64,000 bases of DNA from CAZAZQ01 sp964489705 (lineage in GTDB: Bacteria > Zixibacteria > MSB-5A5 > GN15 > FEB-12), in contig CAZAZQ010000016.1 of the NCBI GenBank assembly GCA_964489705.1, positions 9,233 through 73,232 on the forward strand, written 5' to 3'. The notes below the pieces were generated by a model. It saw nothing but the letters and a program-made list of their open reading frames with translations, searched no databases and had not been told where the DNA came from. Positions within the stretch are counted from its first letter, which is position 1. Each line of letters opens with the position of its first letter. The position numbers and the translations under genes were made by a program. Positions 8,488 to 16,872 of this stretch are shown piece after piece.

Positions 8488-10191
8488 ATGACCGTAGCGG
8501 AAAAGACACACGAAAAGAAAGCAGTCAAATTCGGGGAGTACCTTCTGACCGCCAAAATCGGGCAGGGGGGAGTGGCGGAAATATACAAAGGACGGCAGGA
8601 ATCGCTTGACCGGGATGTCGCCATCAAAATTCTCTCTCCCAAACTGACGAACGATCCGGATATCGTCAGGCGTTTCGAACGGGAATCGCTCGTCATCGCC
8701 CGTTTGAATCATCCCAACATCGTTCATGTCATTGACAAGGGGGTCGCGGGAGGTCGGTATTACTTTGTCATGGAGTACATCGACGGTACCTCCTTGCGCG
8801 AAGTTATCGATTCCGACAAGATACCCCTCAAGACCAAGCTGGAGATGATTGTCGAGGTCTGCAAGGCGCTGGACTACGCTCACAAGAACGGGGTCATCCA
8901 TCGCGACATCAAACCGACCAACATTCTCATCGATCGACAGGGCAATCCCCGGGTGGCGGACTTCGGCATCGCCCAGATTCTGGGAACGCCGGAAAGCGAG
9001 ATGACCGCTTCCGACGTGGTGATGGGTACTCTTTCGTACATGTCGCCGGAGCAGAAAATCAGCTCCACCAACGTCGACCAGACGACCGACATTTACGCTA
9101 TGGGGATTATCCTTTACGAAATTCTCGTAAAGAAGAAACCGTTCGGCCGTTTCAAGATGCCCTCTGAGATAGATCCGAGTATCAGCTCGAAGTTCGACGA
9201 AATCATCATGAAGTGTCTGGCACAGGAGCAGAAAGACCGCTACCAAACGGCGGTGCAGCTCAAAGATGCTATTCTTGAAGCAATGCGCAACGAGTATGCC
9301 GCTTCGCCGCGGGATGATTTTTCCATGGGCGGGTCGGAGTCGTTTATCGGGAAGTGCCGTTACCTCGATACCATTAAAGAGACCCGTTTCGGGTCGACTA
9401 TCTTGGTCGAGAACCGGATGAATAAGCGCCTCTATGTCATCAAGCGGCACTACAAAGGCGACGCCGGGCGCAAGGAAGCAACTCTGCTTTCTTCACTCAA
9501 ACATAAAAATATCATCAATATTTTCGGTGCCGGTGGGGACAAGAAGTCAACCGTTATCATCTCGGAATATGCCCAGGGTGGTTCGCTTGCCGACCGGATG
9601 GTGCGCAAGCACGAGTGGCGCAAGGCGTTCGACATCATTGTGGCGGTTGCTGCCGGTCTGGACTTTGCTCACAAGAACAATATCATTCACGGTAATTTGC
9701 GCCCGTCGAATATTCTGTTCAGCGCCGATGAAGTGGTCAAGCTCTGTGATTTCGGGATGCCGGTACATTACGACAGTCCCCGTAAACGGAACTGGTACAG
9801 TCCGCCGGAACGGAAGAAATCACGCCACGGCGACATCTACGCCATGGGAGTGATATTGCACCAGATGTTGACAGGGCGCAATCCCGGCTATGACAGCGCC
9901 GACAACTTGCTGCTGGACGATGTCAAAGACTCCCTGCCGCCGGAAGTCTGCACCATGCTTTCCAAGCTGCTTGCTATTCGGGTGGCTCGTCGCTATCAGA
10001 CATGCGAAGAGTTCATCCAGGATTGGGATGATTTTTACCAGCGCTACCAAGCCGCTCAGAAGCCGAAACCGGTCGATGAACCCCCGGTTGAAAAAGTGGA
10101 GAAACAAAGCCCTGTCCTTCTCTATGTTTTGGTGGCGGTTGGTATCGTTATAACCGTTATCGGTATCTATCTTTTCTGGGGAAAGTTTTAA
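8488..10191 (+). CDS. Membrane-anchored tandem Ser/Thr kinase-pseudokinase
   Basis: 567 residues with two Hanks-type kinase domains and a C-terminal membrane helix. Domain 1 (about 17-270) is complete: glycine loop IGQGGVAE, Lys47 (VAIKIL), Glu66, catalytic HRDIKPTN (Asp140), DFG (Asp158) and an SPEQ activation segment. Domain 2 (about 290-500) keeps the lysine (YVIKR, Lys319), a helix-C glutamate (Glu330) and DFG (Asp421). Its HRD motif reads HGNLRPSN, so the catalytic Asp is Asn403, and its glycine loop is degraded: a pseudokinase. A proline-rich linker leads to the helix at about 543-563 and a short tail. The pseudokinase may regulate the active domain or act as a docking site. No phosphatase or obvious substrate gene adjoins it. 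Confidence 0.92.
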   Translation: MTVAEKTHEKKAVKFGEYLLTAKIGQGGVAEIYKGRQESLDRDVAIKILSPKLTNDPDIVRRFERESLVIARLNHPNIVHVIDKGVAGGRYYFVMEYIDGTSLREVIDSDKIPLKTKLEMIVEVCKALDYAHKNGVIHRDIKPTNILIDRQGNPRVADFGIAQILGTPESEMTASDVVMGTLSYMSPEQKISSTNVDQTTDIYAMGIILYEILVKKKPFGRFKMPSEIDPSISSKFDEIIMKCLAQEQKDRYQTAVQLKDAILEAMRNEYAASPRDDFSMGGSESFIGKCRYLDTIKETRFGSTILVENRMNKRLYVIKRHYKGDAGRKEATLLSSLKHKNIINIFGAGGDKKSTVIISEYAQGGSLADRMVRKHEWRKAFDIIVAVAAGLDFAHKNNIIHGNLRPSNILFSADEVVKLCDFGMPVHYDSPRKRNWYSPPERKKSRHGDIYAMGVILHQMLTGRNPGYDSADNLLLDDVKDSLPPEVCTMLSKLLAIRVARRYQTCEEFIQDWDDFYQRYQAAQKPKPVDEPPVEKVEKQSPVLLYVLVAVGIVITVIGIYLFWGKF

Positions 10192-10234
10192 GCGGCATCC
10201 CACATCTGCCCCACAATTTTCTTCTAAGTCATTT

Positions 10235-10304
10235 GTAGGGAAGATCTCGGAGAGATCTGCCAAAGGGCTGAAAAGATGGCAGGTCTGTCCCAGACCATGC
10301 CCTA
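10235..10304. repeat. Composite palindromic intergenic repeat, copy 1
   Basis: Two imperfect palindromes about 15 bases apart: GTAGGGAAGATCTCGGAGAG..TGCC (10235-10262) and GGCAGGTCTGTCCCAGACC..CCTAC (10278-10304). Same architecture as the copy at 29277-29350. Confidence 0.75.
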
Positions 10305-10337
10305 CTGTCACTCTCCAAATACGGCAACGAGTAGTGG

Positions 10338-10400
10338 GAGGGTCTCGAAGAGACCCGGCATAATAAATAAAAGGCAGATCCGTTCCGGGGCTTACCTACC
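10338..10400. repeat. Composite palindromic intergenic repeat, copy 2
   Basis: GAGGGTCTCGAAGAGACCC (from 10338) and GGCAGATCCGTTCCGGGGC..CTACC (10373-10400). The second half matches the lone element at 30995-31021 closely. It lies just past the purH stop. Confidence 0.75.
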
Positions 10401-10407
10401 GACTGAC

Positions 10408-11979
10408 TTAGTGCTTGAAGTGACGGGTTCCGGTGAAGACCATGGCAACATTCGCCTTGTCCGCTGCCGCAATGGCGTTTTCGTCCCCTTTGGAGCCGCC
10501 CGGCTGGATAATTGCCGTCACGCCCGCATCAGTCGCCACTTCCACCGCATCCGGCATGGGGAAGAAAGCATCCGACGCCATCACCGCCCCTTTGGCGCGT
10601 TCACCGGCTCGTTTGACCGCCATGAAGCTGGAGTCGACCCGCGAGGTTTGTCCCATCCCGATGCCAACGGTGGCATTGCCTTTCGCTAGCACGATAGCAT
10701 TGGACTTGGTATGTTTGACCACTTTCCAAGCAAACAGGAGAGATTTCAGCTCTTCCGGAGTCGGTGCCCGTTTGGTGACGACCTTGAGCGAAGATTCCAA
10801 CGTGACGATGTCGTCGGCAGTCTGTACCAACAAGCCGCCGCGGATGTAGCGGTAAACCATCTGGTTTTTCATTCTTCCCTTGGTGATGTCGGGAAGCGCC
10901 AGCAGGCGTCGGTTTTTCTTTTTCTTGAGCAACGCCAACGCTTCCTCGGTAAACGACGGCGCCAAGATACACTCGACGAAAGGCGTCTCATGCAAGAGCT
11001 TCGCGGTCGCCATGTCAATTTCCTTGTTCAACCCGATGATGGAACCATAGGCAGAGAGAGGATCGCTCTCGTAGGCAAGTTTGTAGGCTTCGGCAAGCGT
11101 TTCACCGACGGCTGCGCCGCAGGGGTTGGCATGCTTCAAGACGCAGGCAAACGGCTCCTGAAAATCCAAGAGCATGTCCAGGCAGGCATCGAGGTCATTG
11201 TAGTTATTATATGACAGCTCCTTACCGGAGAGCACCTCGGCGGAAAGAAGGGAAGCGGCGGTGTAGCCGTCTTTTGCGTATATCGACGCCTTTTGGTGAG
11301 GATTTTCACCGTAGCGGAGCTTGGAACGGAAGGTAAAGTTCAAACAGAGCCGCTTCGGGAACATGATTCCTTCTTCTTCTTTGCCGCCGGCAAAATATCC
11401 GGCGACGGCAGCGTCGTATTGAGCAGTCAACGCAAAGGCCTTGGCGGCGCACTCCCGCCGGAAAGCAAGCTCGGTGGTGCCGTCGTGCTCTTTCATCTGC
11501 TCCAAAAGCGTCTCGTAATCAGCCGGGTCGGTCACGACGGTGACACTTTCAAAGTTCTTTGCCGCCGCCCGCACCATCGTCGGTCCGCCGATGTCGATAT
11601 TTTCGATAATTTCCGCTTCGTCGGCGTCTACTTTTGCTAAGGTCTGCTGAAAGGGATAGAGGTTGACCACAACCAAATCGATAAAGCGATACTCCAATTC
11701 CCGCATCTGGTCAACATCGTCTTGATTATCCCGGCGGCACAAAATGCCCGCATGAACTTTGGGGTGAAGGGTTTTGACCCGCCCTCCGAGGATTTCCGGC
11801 GCCCCGGTAAACGTCGAGACGGAAATCGCCTGGACTCCGGCTTCTTTCAAACGCTTGAGCGTCCCGCCGGTGGAAATAATCTCCACGCCCATCTCTTGCA
11901 ACTTCATCCCGAGCTCTTCGATGCCGGTTTTGTCGGAAACCGAAAGAACAGCCCGCTTTATCTTAACCAGGTCTTCCAT
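10408..11979 (-). CDS. purH: Bifunctional AICAR transformylase / IMP cyclohydrolase
   Basis: Last two steps of de novo IMP synthesis: formylation of AICAR with 10-formyl-THF, then ring closure. 523 residues, the usual length. The N-terminal cyclohydrolase part shows STGGTLKRL, GGRVKTLHPKVHAGIL and IDIGGPTMVRAAAKN. The transformylase part has LRYGENPHQKA, the catalytic Lys-His in CVLKHANPCG, and the C-terminal ending IQPGGSKGDEN..MVFTGTRHFKH. It begins 5 bases after purC and closes the purN-purC-purH operon. Confidence 0.98.
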   Translation of the reverse strand: MEDLVKIKRAVLSVSDKTGIEELGMKLQEMGVEIISTGGTLKRLKEAGVQAISVSTFTGAPEILGGRVKTLHPKVHAGILCRRDNQDDVDQMRELEYRFIDLVVVNLYPFQQTLAKVDADEAEIIENIDIGGPTMVRAAAKNFESVTVVTDPADYETLLEQMKEHDGTTELAFRRECAAKAFALTAQYDAAVAGYFAGGKEEEGIMFPKRLCLNFTFRSKLRYGENPHQKASIYAKDGYTAASLLSAEVLSGKELSYNNYNDLDACLDMLLDFQEPFACVLKHANPCGAAVGETLAEAYKLAYESDPLSAYGSIIGLNKEIDMATAKLLHETPFVECILAPSFTEEALALLKKKKNRRLLALPDITKGRMKNQMVYRYIRGGLLVQTADDIVTLESSLKVVTKRAPTPEELKSLLFAWKVVKHTKSNAIVLAKGNATVGIGMGQTSRVDSSFMAVKRAGERAKGAVMASDAFFPMPDAVEVATDAGVTAIIQPGGSKGDENAIAAADKANVAMVFTGTRHFKH

Positions 11980-11984
11980 AATTC

Positions 11985-12881
11985 TTACCTACCTGTTAAC
12001 AATTTCTGCACCAGTCGGTACCGCTCCGCCGAGGCTTGTACCACTTCCTCGGGCAATTCCGGCGCCGGTGGTTTTTTGTCCCATTGTATGTTGTCGAGAT
12101 AGTCACGAATCGGCTGCTTGTCAAGGGAGGGCTGGCTTCTGCCGACCTGGTACTGGTCGACGGGCCAAAAGCGGCTCGAATCGGGGGAGAGCACTTCATC
12201 GATGAGAATGAATTTCCCGTCCTTGAAGCCGAACTCAAACTTGGTGTCGGCAATGATGATTCCCTTGGACAAAGCATAGTCCGCCGCCTTGGTATATATC
12301 GCCAACGACTTCTCGCGGCACAGCTCGGCGGTTTCCTTGCCGATTAACGAAACCAGTTGGTCGAAGCTGATATTTTCATCGTGTCCTTGTTCGTTTTTCG
12401 TCGAGGGGGTAAAAATCGGTTCCGGCAGTTTTCCCGATTCCTGCAAATCCTCCGGGAAGGTAAAACCGTGAACGGTATTGGAACCTGCTTGACGGGCGGC
12501 TTTCAGCTCTTTCCACATGGAACCGGAAATGTACCCTCGAACGATACATTCGCAGTCAACCCGCTCCGCTTTGACGACGAGCATGGAGCGACCTTCCAAT
12601 TGCTCACGATACGCCCGAAGCGGTTCCGGATACTCGTCGATATGTGCCGTCAAAAGATGGTTGTCGACCACATCCTTGAGAAAATCGAACCAAAACAACG
12701 ACATTGCCGTCAATACTTTTCCTTTGCCGGGGATGCCGTTCGGCAGGACAACGTCAAACGCCGAGATTCGGTCGGTGGCGACAAACAACAGGGTGTCACC
12801 CAAATCGTATACATCCCGCACCTTGCCGCGGACTTTCAAGGGGTATTCTTTGATTTCCGTTTTCATGACTACGTCAGTCAT
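11985..12881 (-). CDS. purC: Phosphoribosylaminoimidazole-succinocarboxamide (SAICAR) synthase
   Basis: ATP-dependent joining of aspartate to CAIR in purine synthesis. 298 residues, the longer class of PurC (about 300, as in yeast Ade1) and not the 240-residue E. coli form. Motifs seen: KVRGKVRDVYDLGD, VATDRISAFDVVLP, ECIVRGYISGSMWKE, DTKFEFGF and LIDEVLSPDSSRFW. It overlaps the purN end by 8 bases and precedes purH by 5. Confidence 0.97.
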   Translation of the reverse strand: MTDVVMKTEIKEYPLKVRGKVRDVYDLGDTLLFVATDRISAFDVVLPNGIPGKGKVLTAMSLFWFDFLKDVVDNHLLTAHIDEYPEPLRAYREQLEGRSMLVVKAERVDCECIVRGYISGSMWKELKAARQAGSNTVHGFTFPEDLQESGKLPEPIFTPSTKNEQGHDENISFDQLVSLIGKETAELCREKSLAIYTKAADYALSKGIIIADTKFEFGFKDGKFILIDEVLSPDSSRFWPVDQYQVGRSQPSLDKQPIRDYLDNIQWDKKPPAPELPEEVVQASAERYRLVQKLLTGR

Positions 12882-13494
12882 TATTCACCTCATACTCTCC
12901 CCGGATGAGCTTATGCAGCACCCGCGGATACAGTTTATGTTCTTGTTCCAACACTCGTTGCGCCAGCGTTTCGGGAGTATCGTCCGGCAGTACCGGGACG
13001 CGAACCTGGGCGAGGATTTTCCCGTGGTCGTATATTTCATCCACCAAGTGAACCGTCACGCCTGATTCTTTCTCGCCCGCCGCAATGACCGCTTCGTGGA
13101 CATGGTGTCCGTACATCCCCTTCCCCCCGAACTTCGGCAGCAACGCCGGGTGGATATTGACGATACGCTTGGGAAACGCCTTGACTATTTGGGAAGGAAG
13201 AAGCCGCAGATAACCGGCTAAGGCAATGTAGTCGACTTCCTTTTCCTTGAGAAGAGCAAGCAAATGGGAAGCGGCTTCGTCAGGAGATGAAAACTTCTTG
13301 GGTTTGAAGACAAACGTCTCGATACCTTCGTTCTTCGCCCGAGTCAGCCCGTACGCCTTGGAGGAACTGGAAACGACCAAAACAATTTCCGCCGCCAAAA
13401 TACCCGCCTTGGTTCCGTCAATCAACGCCTGCAGGTTGCTTCCTCCGCCCGAGATGAAAACGGCGACCCTGGCTTTTCGTTGTTCGTCACTCAC
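12874..13494 (-). CDS. purN: Phosphoribosylglycinamide formyltransferase (GAR transformylase)
   Basis: Transfers formyl from 10-formyl-THF to GAR. The frame is open upstream to 13680, but family members begin just before the VAVFISGGGSNLQ strand. The GTG at 13494 (giving MSDEQRKARVAVF) with GAGAGG about 10 bases upstream is therefore preferred, for 206 residues. Catalytic features: VNIHPALLPKFGGKGMYG (Asn and His of the active site) and the SGVTVHLVDEIYDHG loop with its Asp. First gene of the purN-purC-purH operon. The start is uncertain by a few codons. Confidence 0.93.
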   Translation of the reverse strand: MSDEQRKARVAVFISGGGSNLQALIDGTKAGILAAEIVLVVSSSSKAYGLTRAKNEGIETFVFKPKKFSSPDEAASHLLALLKEKEVDYIALAGYLRLLPSQIVKAFPKRIVNIHPALLPKFGGKGMYGHHVHEAVIAAGEKESGVTVHLVDEIYDHGKILAQVRVPVLPDDTPETLAQRVLEQEHKLYPRVLHKLIRGEYEVNND

Positions 13495-13730
13495 CGAAAC
13501 AAAGTCCTCTCTCTTGTGACGTTCCCGCCGCCCACGACGGCTTTTCCGCTCACTTCCACCTTCCACCAGCAGCCTGCCGGTGAAGCAGAAATATAATGGC
13601 AAACCAAGCGGTGTCAATTCTGATTGGGAGGGGAAAAACAAGAAGCCTCGTCGGTACCATCGTATCTTTCTCCCACCCAACCGCTTAGCGTGAAGGAGAG
13701 AGAAAAGGGATAGTCAAAAAAACCATACGT

Positions 13731-14543
13731 TTACGTTGAAGTCCCGATATTTTCCAAAAAGTGCGCCACTTCTTCGTTGAACTTGTCCGGCGCTTCGAGG
13801 TTTATCATGTGTCCGACTCCGGGAAAGACAACCAAGCGGCTATGAGGGATGCGTTCGCGGAGAAAAGTCGACAAAGGGAAAAAGATATGATCAAGCTCTC
13901 CCGTTAAAATCAGCGTCGGGATAGTGATGGCATGGACGCGGGGAAGATCTTCTTCTTTGGGATATTTGCCCCGTTGAGGGTCGCGCCACACCGCCCCGGA
14001 ATAGTCATCCATCATTTGCTCGAGAAACTCTTTTATCTGTCGCTTCTCTTCGGGATACCAACTGAGAGTAACTTCCTTCCACTTTTGACGAGCGGCTTCC
14101 ACGCCGTGCTCGCGGGCGATACGGTCAATCATCGACAATTTTTTACCTGCTTGATAGCCTGCGGCGCTGGTGCTTGCCAACGTCAGAGAAGCCAGGCGGT
14201 TTTGGTAAGTCAAGGCAAACCCGATGCCGGTCGAGCCGCCCATCGACAACCCGACCAAATGGAAACGCTCTATTTGGAGATAATCCACCAGTTGCTTTAA
14301 TTCTTCCACTCGATGAGCCCGACTGTAATCTGTCGGAGGGTCCCCCGATAATCCATGTCCACGCGAATCAAAAACAATCACCCGGTAGCGTCGGCGAAAA
14401 AATTCCACCTGCCGTTGCCACATCCGTCTATCCAAACTGAAACCGTGGAGAAAGACTATCGGCACCGTGCTCTTTAATGCATCTTCCGACGGGGAATACT
14501 CTTCATAATACAACGAGTAGGTTTTCAAATCCAGGTACGGCAT
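13731..14543 (-). CDS. Alpha/beta-fold hydrolase
   Basis: 270-residue alpha/beta hydrolase of the small-esterase / lactonase / haloperoxidase-like group. HG oxyanion motif in VFLHGFSLD (about 31-37), nucleophile Ser100 in VGLSMGGS, acid Asp in LTGELDHIF and catalytic His in FPGVGHMINLE. No signal peptide, so cytoplasmic. The substrate cannot be read from sequence. It lies alone between purN and lexA on the same strand, with 40 bases to the lexA stop. Confidence 0.85.
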   Translation of the reverse strand: MPYLDLKTYSLYYEEYSPSEDALKSTVPIVFLHGFSLDRRMWQRQVEFFRRRYRVIVFDSRGHGLSGDPPTDYSRAHRVEELKQLVDYLQIERFHLVGLSMGGSTGIGFALTYQNRLASLTLASTSAAGYQAGKKLSMIDRIAREHGVEAARQKWKEVTLSWYPEEKRQIKEFLEQMMDDYSGAVWRDPQRGKYPKEEDLPRVHAITIPTLILTGELDHIFFPLSTFLRERIPHSRLVVFPGVGHMINLEAPDKFNEEVAHFLENIGTST

Positions 14544-14582
14544 AGCTGCGACAAAATTCCACTGAAAAGGCTGGGAGTGCTC

Positions 14583-15206
14583 CTACTGCATTTTTCTTAA
14601 TAACCCGACGACCTTACCGGCAAGGCGAAACTCTCCCGAGCCTTTCCGGACGATAATCGGCTCGAATTCTTCATTCTCCGGCTCCAGCCGAACGGTGTTC
14701 CCCTGGGGATAATACCGCTTAACGGTCGCTTCTCCTTCGATAACGGCAACGACGATATCGCCCTTTTGCGCCACCTGTTGCTTTTTCACAATGACGATAT
14801 CGCCATCGAGGATACCGGCGTTTTTCATCGAGTCGCCGACTACCCGCAAGGTAAACGTATCCCCACGGGGAAGGAAAGAACGGTCGAGGGCGATTTCTCC
14901 CTCGATGTTTTCGATAGCATCGATAGGCTCACCGGCAGGAACCGTTCCGACCAGCGGCACTCGTCCAATCGCAGCCGGAGGGTGCACCAGCTCGAGCCCG
15001 CGGGAAATAAAGCGCTCTTTTTTCAAGTAACCTTTTCTGATGAGAGCATTCAAATGAGTCCGCACACCGTTAGTGGAAGTGATACCAAAATGCCGCCCAA
15101 TTTCCCGCACCGTCGGAGAGTGACCGCGGGTGGTAATTTGCTCTCGAATATACTCCAAAATCGCCCGCTGCTTTTCCGTCAGCGGTTGCTTCAACGGCGC
15201 CATCAT
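14583..15206 (-). CDS. lexA: LexA SOS repressor
   Basis: Transcriptional repressor cleaved during the SOS response. The start is the ATG at 15206, giving 207 residues; the longer open frame upstream has no homologous sequence. The N-terminal winged helix (about 1-70) carries LTEKQRAILEYI and SPTVREIGRHFGITSTNGVR. The cleavage site is Ala91-Gly92 in GTVPAGEP. The catalytic dyad is Ser126 (VVGDSM) and Lys163 (EGEATVKRYY). A palindrome of the CTG-N10-CAG type about 50 bases upstream suggests self-repression and possible control of the divergent gene at 15387. Confidence 0.97.
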   Translation of the reverse strand: MMAPLKQPLTEKQRAILEYIREQITTRGHSPTVREIGRHFGITSTNGVRTHLNALIRKGYLKKERFISRGLELVHPPAAIGRVPLVGTVPAGEPIDAIENIEGEIALDRSFLPRGDTFTLRVVGDSMKNAGILDGDIVIVKKQQVAQKGDIVVAVIEGEATVKRYYPQGNTVRLEPENEEFEPIIVRKGSGEFRLAGKVVGLLRKMQ

Positions 15207-15255
15207 TGCCTTGTTACCTTTTTTCCGATTCCACGCATGTCCTATCTGATAAATA

Positions 15256-15271
15256 CTGCTCATTTGTACAG
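15256..15271. promoter_or_regulatory. Candidate LexA (SOS) box
   Basis: CTGCTCATTTGTACAG fits CTG-N10-CAG, the gammaproteobacterial LexA consensus, 50 bases before the lexA start and 116 bases before the divergent P-loop gene. The inner bases are only partly symmetric (CTGC..ACAG), and the box used by this phylum is unknown. Confidence 0.5.
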
Positions 15272-15386
15272 GAGTCAAGCAAAAACGAAGAGAAAAAGGT
15301 GAAAAGTGAAACGGACGTTTTTTGTGGACGATAGGACCCATGCCCCCTGCTTGACAGTATAAATTGATAAACATAGTTTTTTTGTG

Positions 15387-15932
15387 ATGATACCGAAAAT
15401 CGTTATTACCGGAGCGCCCGCCTCCGGGAAAACGGAGGTGTGGAAAAGGCTCCAAGAAGAAACCGAATTTGCTTCCTTTCTCTTTTTTGAAGAGTTGGCG
15501 CGCCGCCTATTGGAAGAAAACCCCGCCTACCGGGAGAACTGGCAGCAGTTTCATCTGGAAATCTACCGCCGCCAAGTAGCACGGGAAGATGCCAATCCCG
15601 ATCGTCCGTTTATAACCGATCGCGGTACGGTGGATGCGTTTGCCTTTCATCCGGAAACCATGCTCCGTGTCGGCACGACCTTGGACAGAGAATACCGCCG
15701 CTACACCGGCGTCATTCAGCTTGGCAGCAGCGCCGCCTTGGGAGAAGAGTTCTACCAACAGGACAACATCCGAACCGAAACGATCGGAGAAGTTTTAGCG
15801 ATTGAAAAATCAATCCGGCACGTGTGGGCTCGCCATCCCCGTTACCGGTTCATCCCGGCGGAACCGAATTTCGAAAAAAAGTACCTTACCTGTCTGACCA
15901 TCTTGCGGGAAATGATAGGCAAAGGAAAATAA
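15387..15932 (+). CDS. P-loop ATPase of the AAA_28 / NadR-kinase-like type
   Basis: 181 residues from ATG 15387 (a GTG directly before it is also in frame). Walker A is GAPASGKTE at about residues 8-16. Further on are FEELARRLL, ITDRGTVDAFAF (Asp/Arg typical of small-molecule kinases) and an IRTETIGEVLAIE segment. This layout matches AAA_28 proteins related to the NadR ribosylnicotinamide kinase domain; the substrate is unknown. The next gene, on the opposite strand, is nadC, which is suggestive for NAD metabolism but not proof. It is divergent from lexA with a candidate LexA box between. Confidence 0.75.
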   Translation: MIPKIVITGAPASGKTEVWKRLQEETEFASFLFFEELARRLLEENPAYRENWQQFHLEIYRRQVAREDANPDRPFITDRGTVDAFAFHPETMLRVGTTLDREYRRYTGVIQLGSSAALGEEFYQQDNIRTETIGEVLAIEKSIRHVWARHPRYRFIPAEPNFEKKYLTCLTILREMIGKGK

Positions 15933-15938
15933 GGAAGT

Positions 15939-16817
15939 TCACTCCACTCGAAGGCTGAAATCACTGGCGGGAGCGGAATGGGTCAACGCTCCGATGGAAA
16001 TAAAATCCACGCCCGTCGCTGCAATTTCGGCAACATTTTCAAGGGAAACGTTCCCCGACGCTTCAAGCAGCACCTCCTTGCGAAGCTTCCGGGCAAGGGT
16101 TACCAACTCCCGAAGACTCTCAGGGGTTTGGTTGTCCAAAAGCAAGCGGGAAGCTCCGGCTTGGATTGCCTCCGTCAATTCCTCCCGGTTGGTCACTTCC
16201 ACTTCAATCTCCACCGTTTCTGGTGAGACACCGAATTGACGCCGAAAATCTTCCGAACGGAGATACTCTCGCGCTCGCCTGACCGCTTCCCCTACCGAGC
16301 CGACGGTGGCGATGTGGTTGTCTTTAATGAGAACCATATCGTACAGCCCTAGCCGATGGTTGGCACCGCCGCCGTGTACCACCGCTTCTTTTTCCAGAAG
16401 CCGCCACCCCGGCGTCGTTTTGCGGGTGTCCAAAATTTTGCAGGGATGACCGGTGATTTTCTCCACAAAGCGGGCGGTGAGGCTCGCTACCCCGCTGAGG
16501 TGCGCCAAAAAATTCAACGCCGTTCGCTCGGCAACCAACACCGGATGGTTGTACCCCTTGATAGTGACAATCGTATCCCCGGGCTGGAAAGAGTCGCCGT
16601 CTTGCTTGAGCATATTCAATTCCACGGCGGCATCGACTGTTTTGAAGACCGCTTCGACGGCGCGCATCCCGGAGAGCACCCCTGCCGACTTGGCGACTAT
16701 ACGGGCGGTGATGGGATTCGGTTCCAAACATGCCAGCGAGGTAATATCCCCCGCTCCGACATCCTCTTCCAACGCCGCCTTGACCAGGCGGACAAGAGCG
16801 TGTTCCAGCTTATCCAT
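15939..16817 (-). CDS. nadC: Nicotinate-nucleotide diphosphorylase (carboxylating), quinolinate PRTase
   Basis: Makes nicotinate mononucleotide, CO2 and PPi from quinolinate and PRPP in de novo NAD synthesis. 292 residues from the ATG at 16817; an upstream TTG is in frame but adds unconserved sequence. Motifs: GDITSLAC, ERTALNFLAHLSG, DTRKTTPGWR, VVHGGGANHRLGLYD, IKDNH, EIEVEV and SGNVSLENVAEIAATGVDFIS. It converges with the P-loop gene at 15932 (6 bases apart) and is divergent from the reductoisomerase-like gene. nadA and nadB are not in the window. Confidence 0.96.
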   Translation of the reverse strand: MDKLEHALVRLVKAALEEDVGAGDITSLACLEPNPITARIVAKSAGVLSGMRAVEAVFKTVDAAVELNMLKQDGDSFQPGDTIVTIKGYNHPVLVAERTALNFLAHLSGVASLTARFVEKITGHPCKILDTRKTTPGWRLLEKEAVVHGGGANHRLGLYDMVLIKDNHIATVGSVGEAVRRAREYLRSEDFRRQFGVSPETVEIEVEVTNREELTEAIQAGASRLLLDNQTPESLRELVTLARKLRKEVLLEASGNVSLENVAEIAATGVDFISIGALTHSAPASDFSLRVE

Positions 16818-16872
16818 ACCGGTAATGAACAGTCCTCTTGGCAATTGTCAATCGAGAAGTTATACTGCCGGT

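Noticed and set aside
8257..9450. 397-codon minus-strand frame opposite the kinase gene
   Set aside because: The plus strand holds all kinase motifs; the antisense product has shadow-like composition and no ribosome site.
10235..10400. Possible CRISPR array from repeated palindromes
   Set aside because: The repeats are few, differ in sequence and orientation, and lack uniform spacers; no cas gene is present.
14583..15455. LexA with an 83-residue N-terminal extension
   Set aside because: The extension would run over the promoter region and candidate LexA box, and the conserved protein starts at the ATG at 15206.
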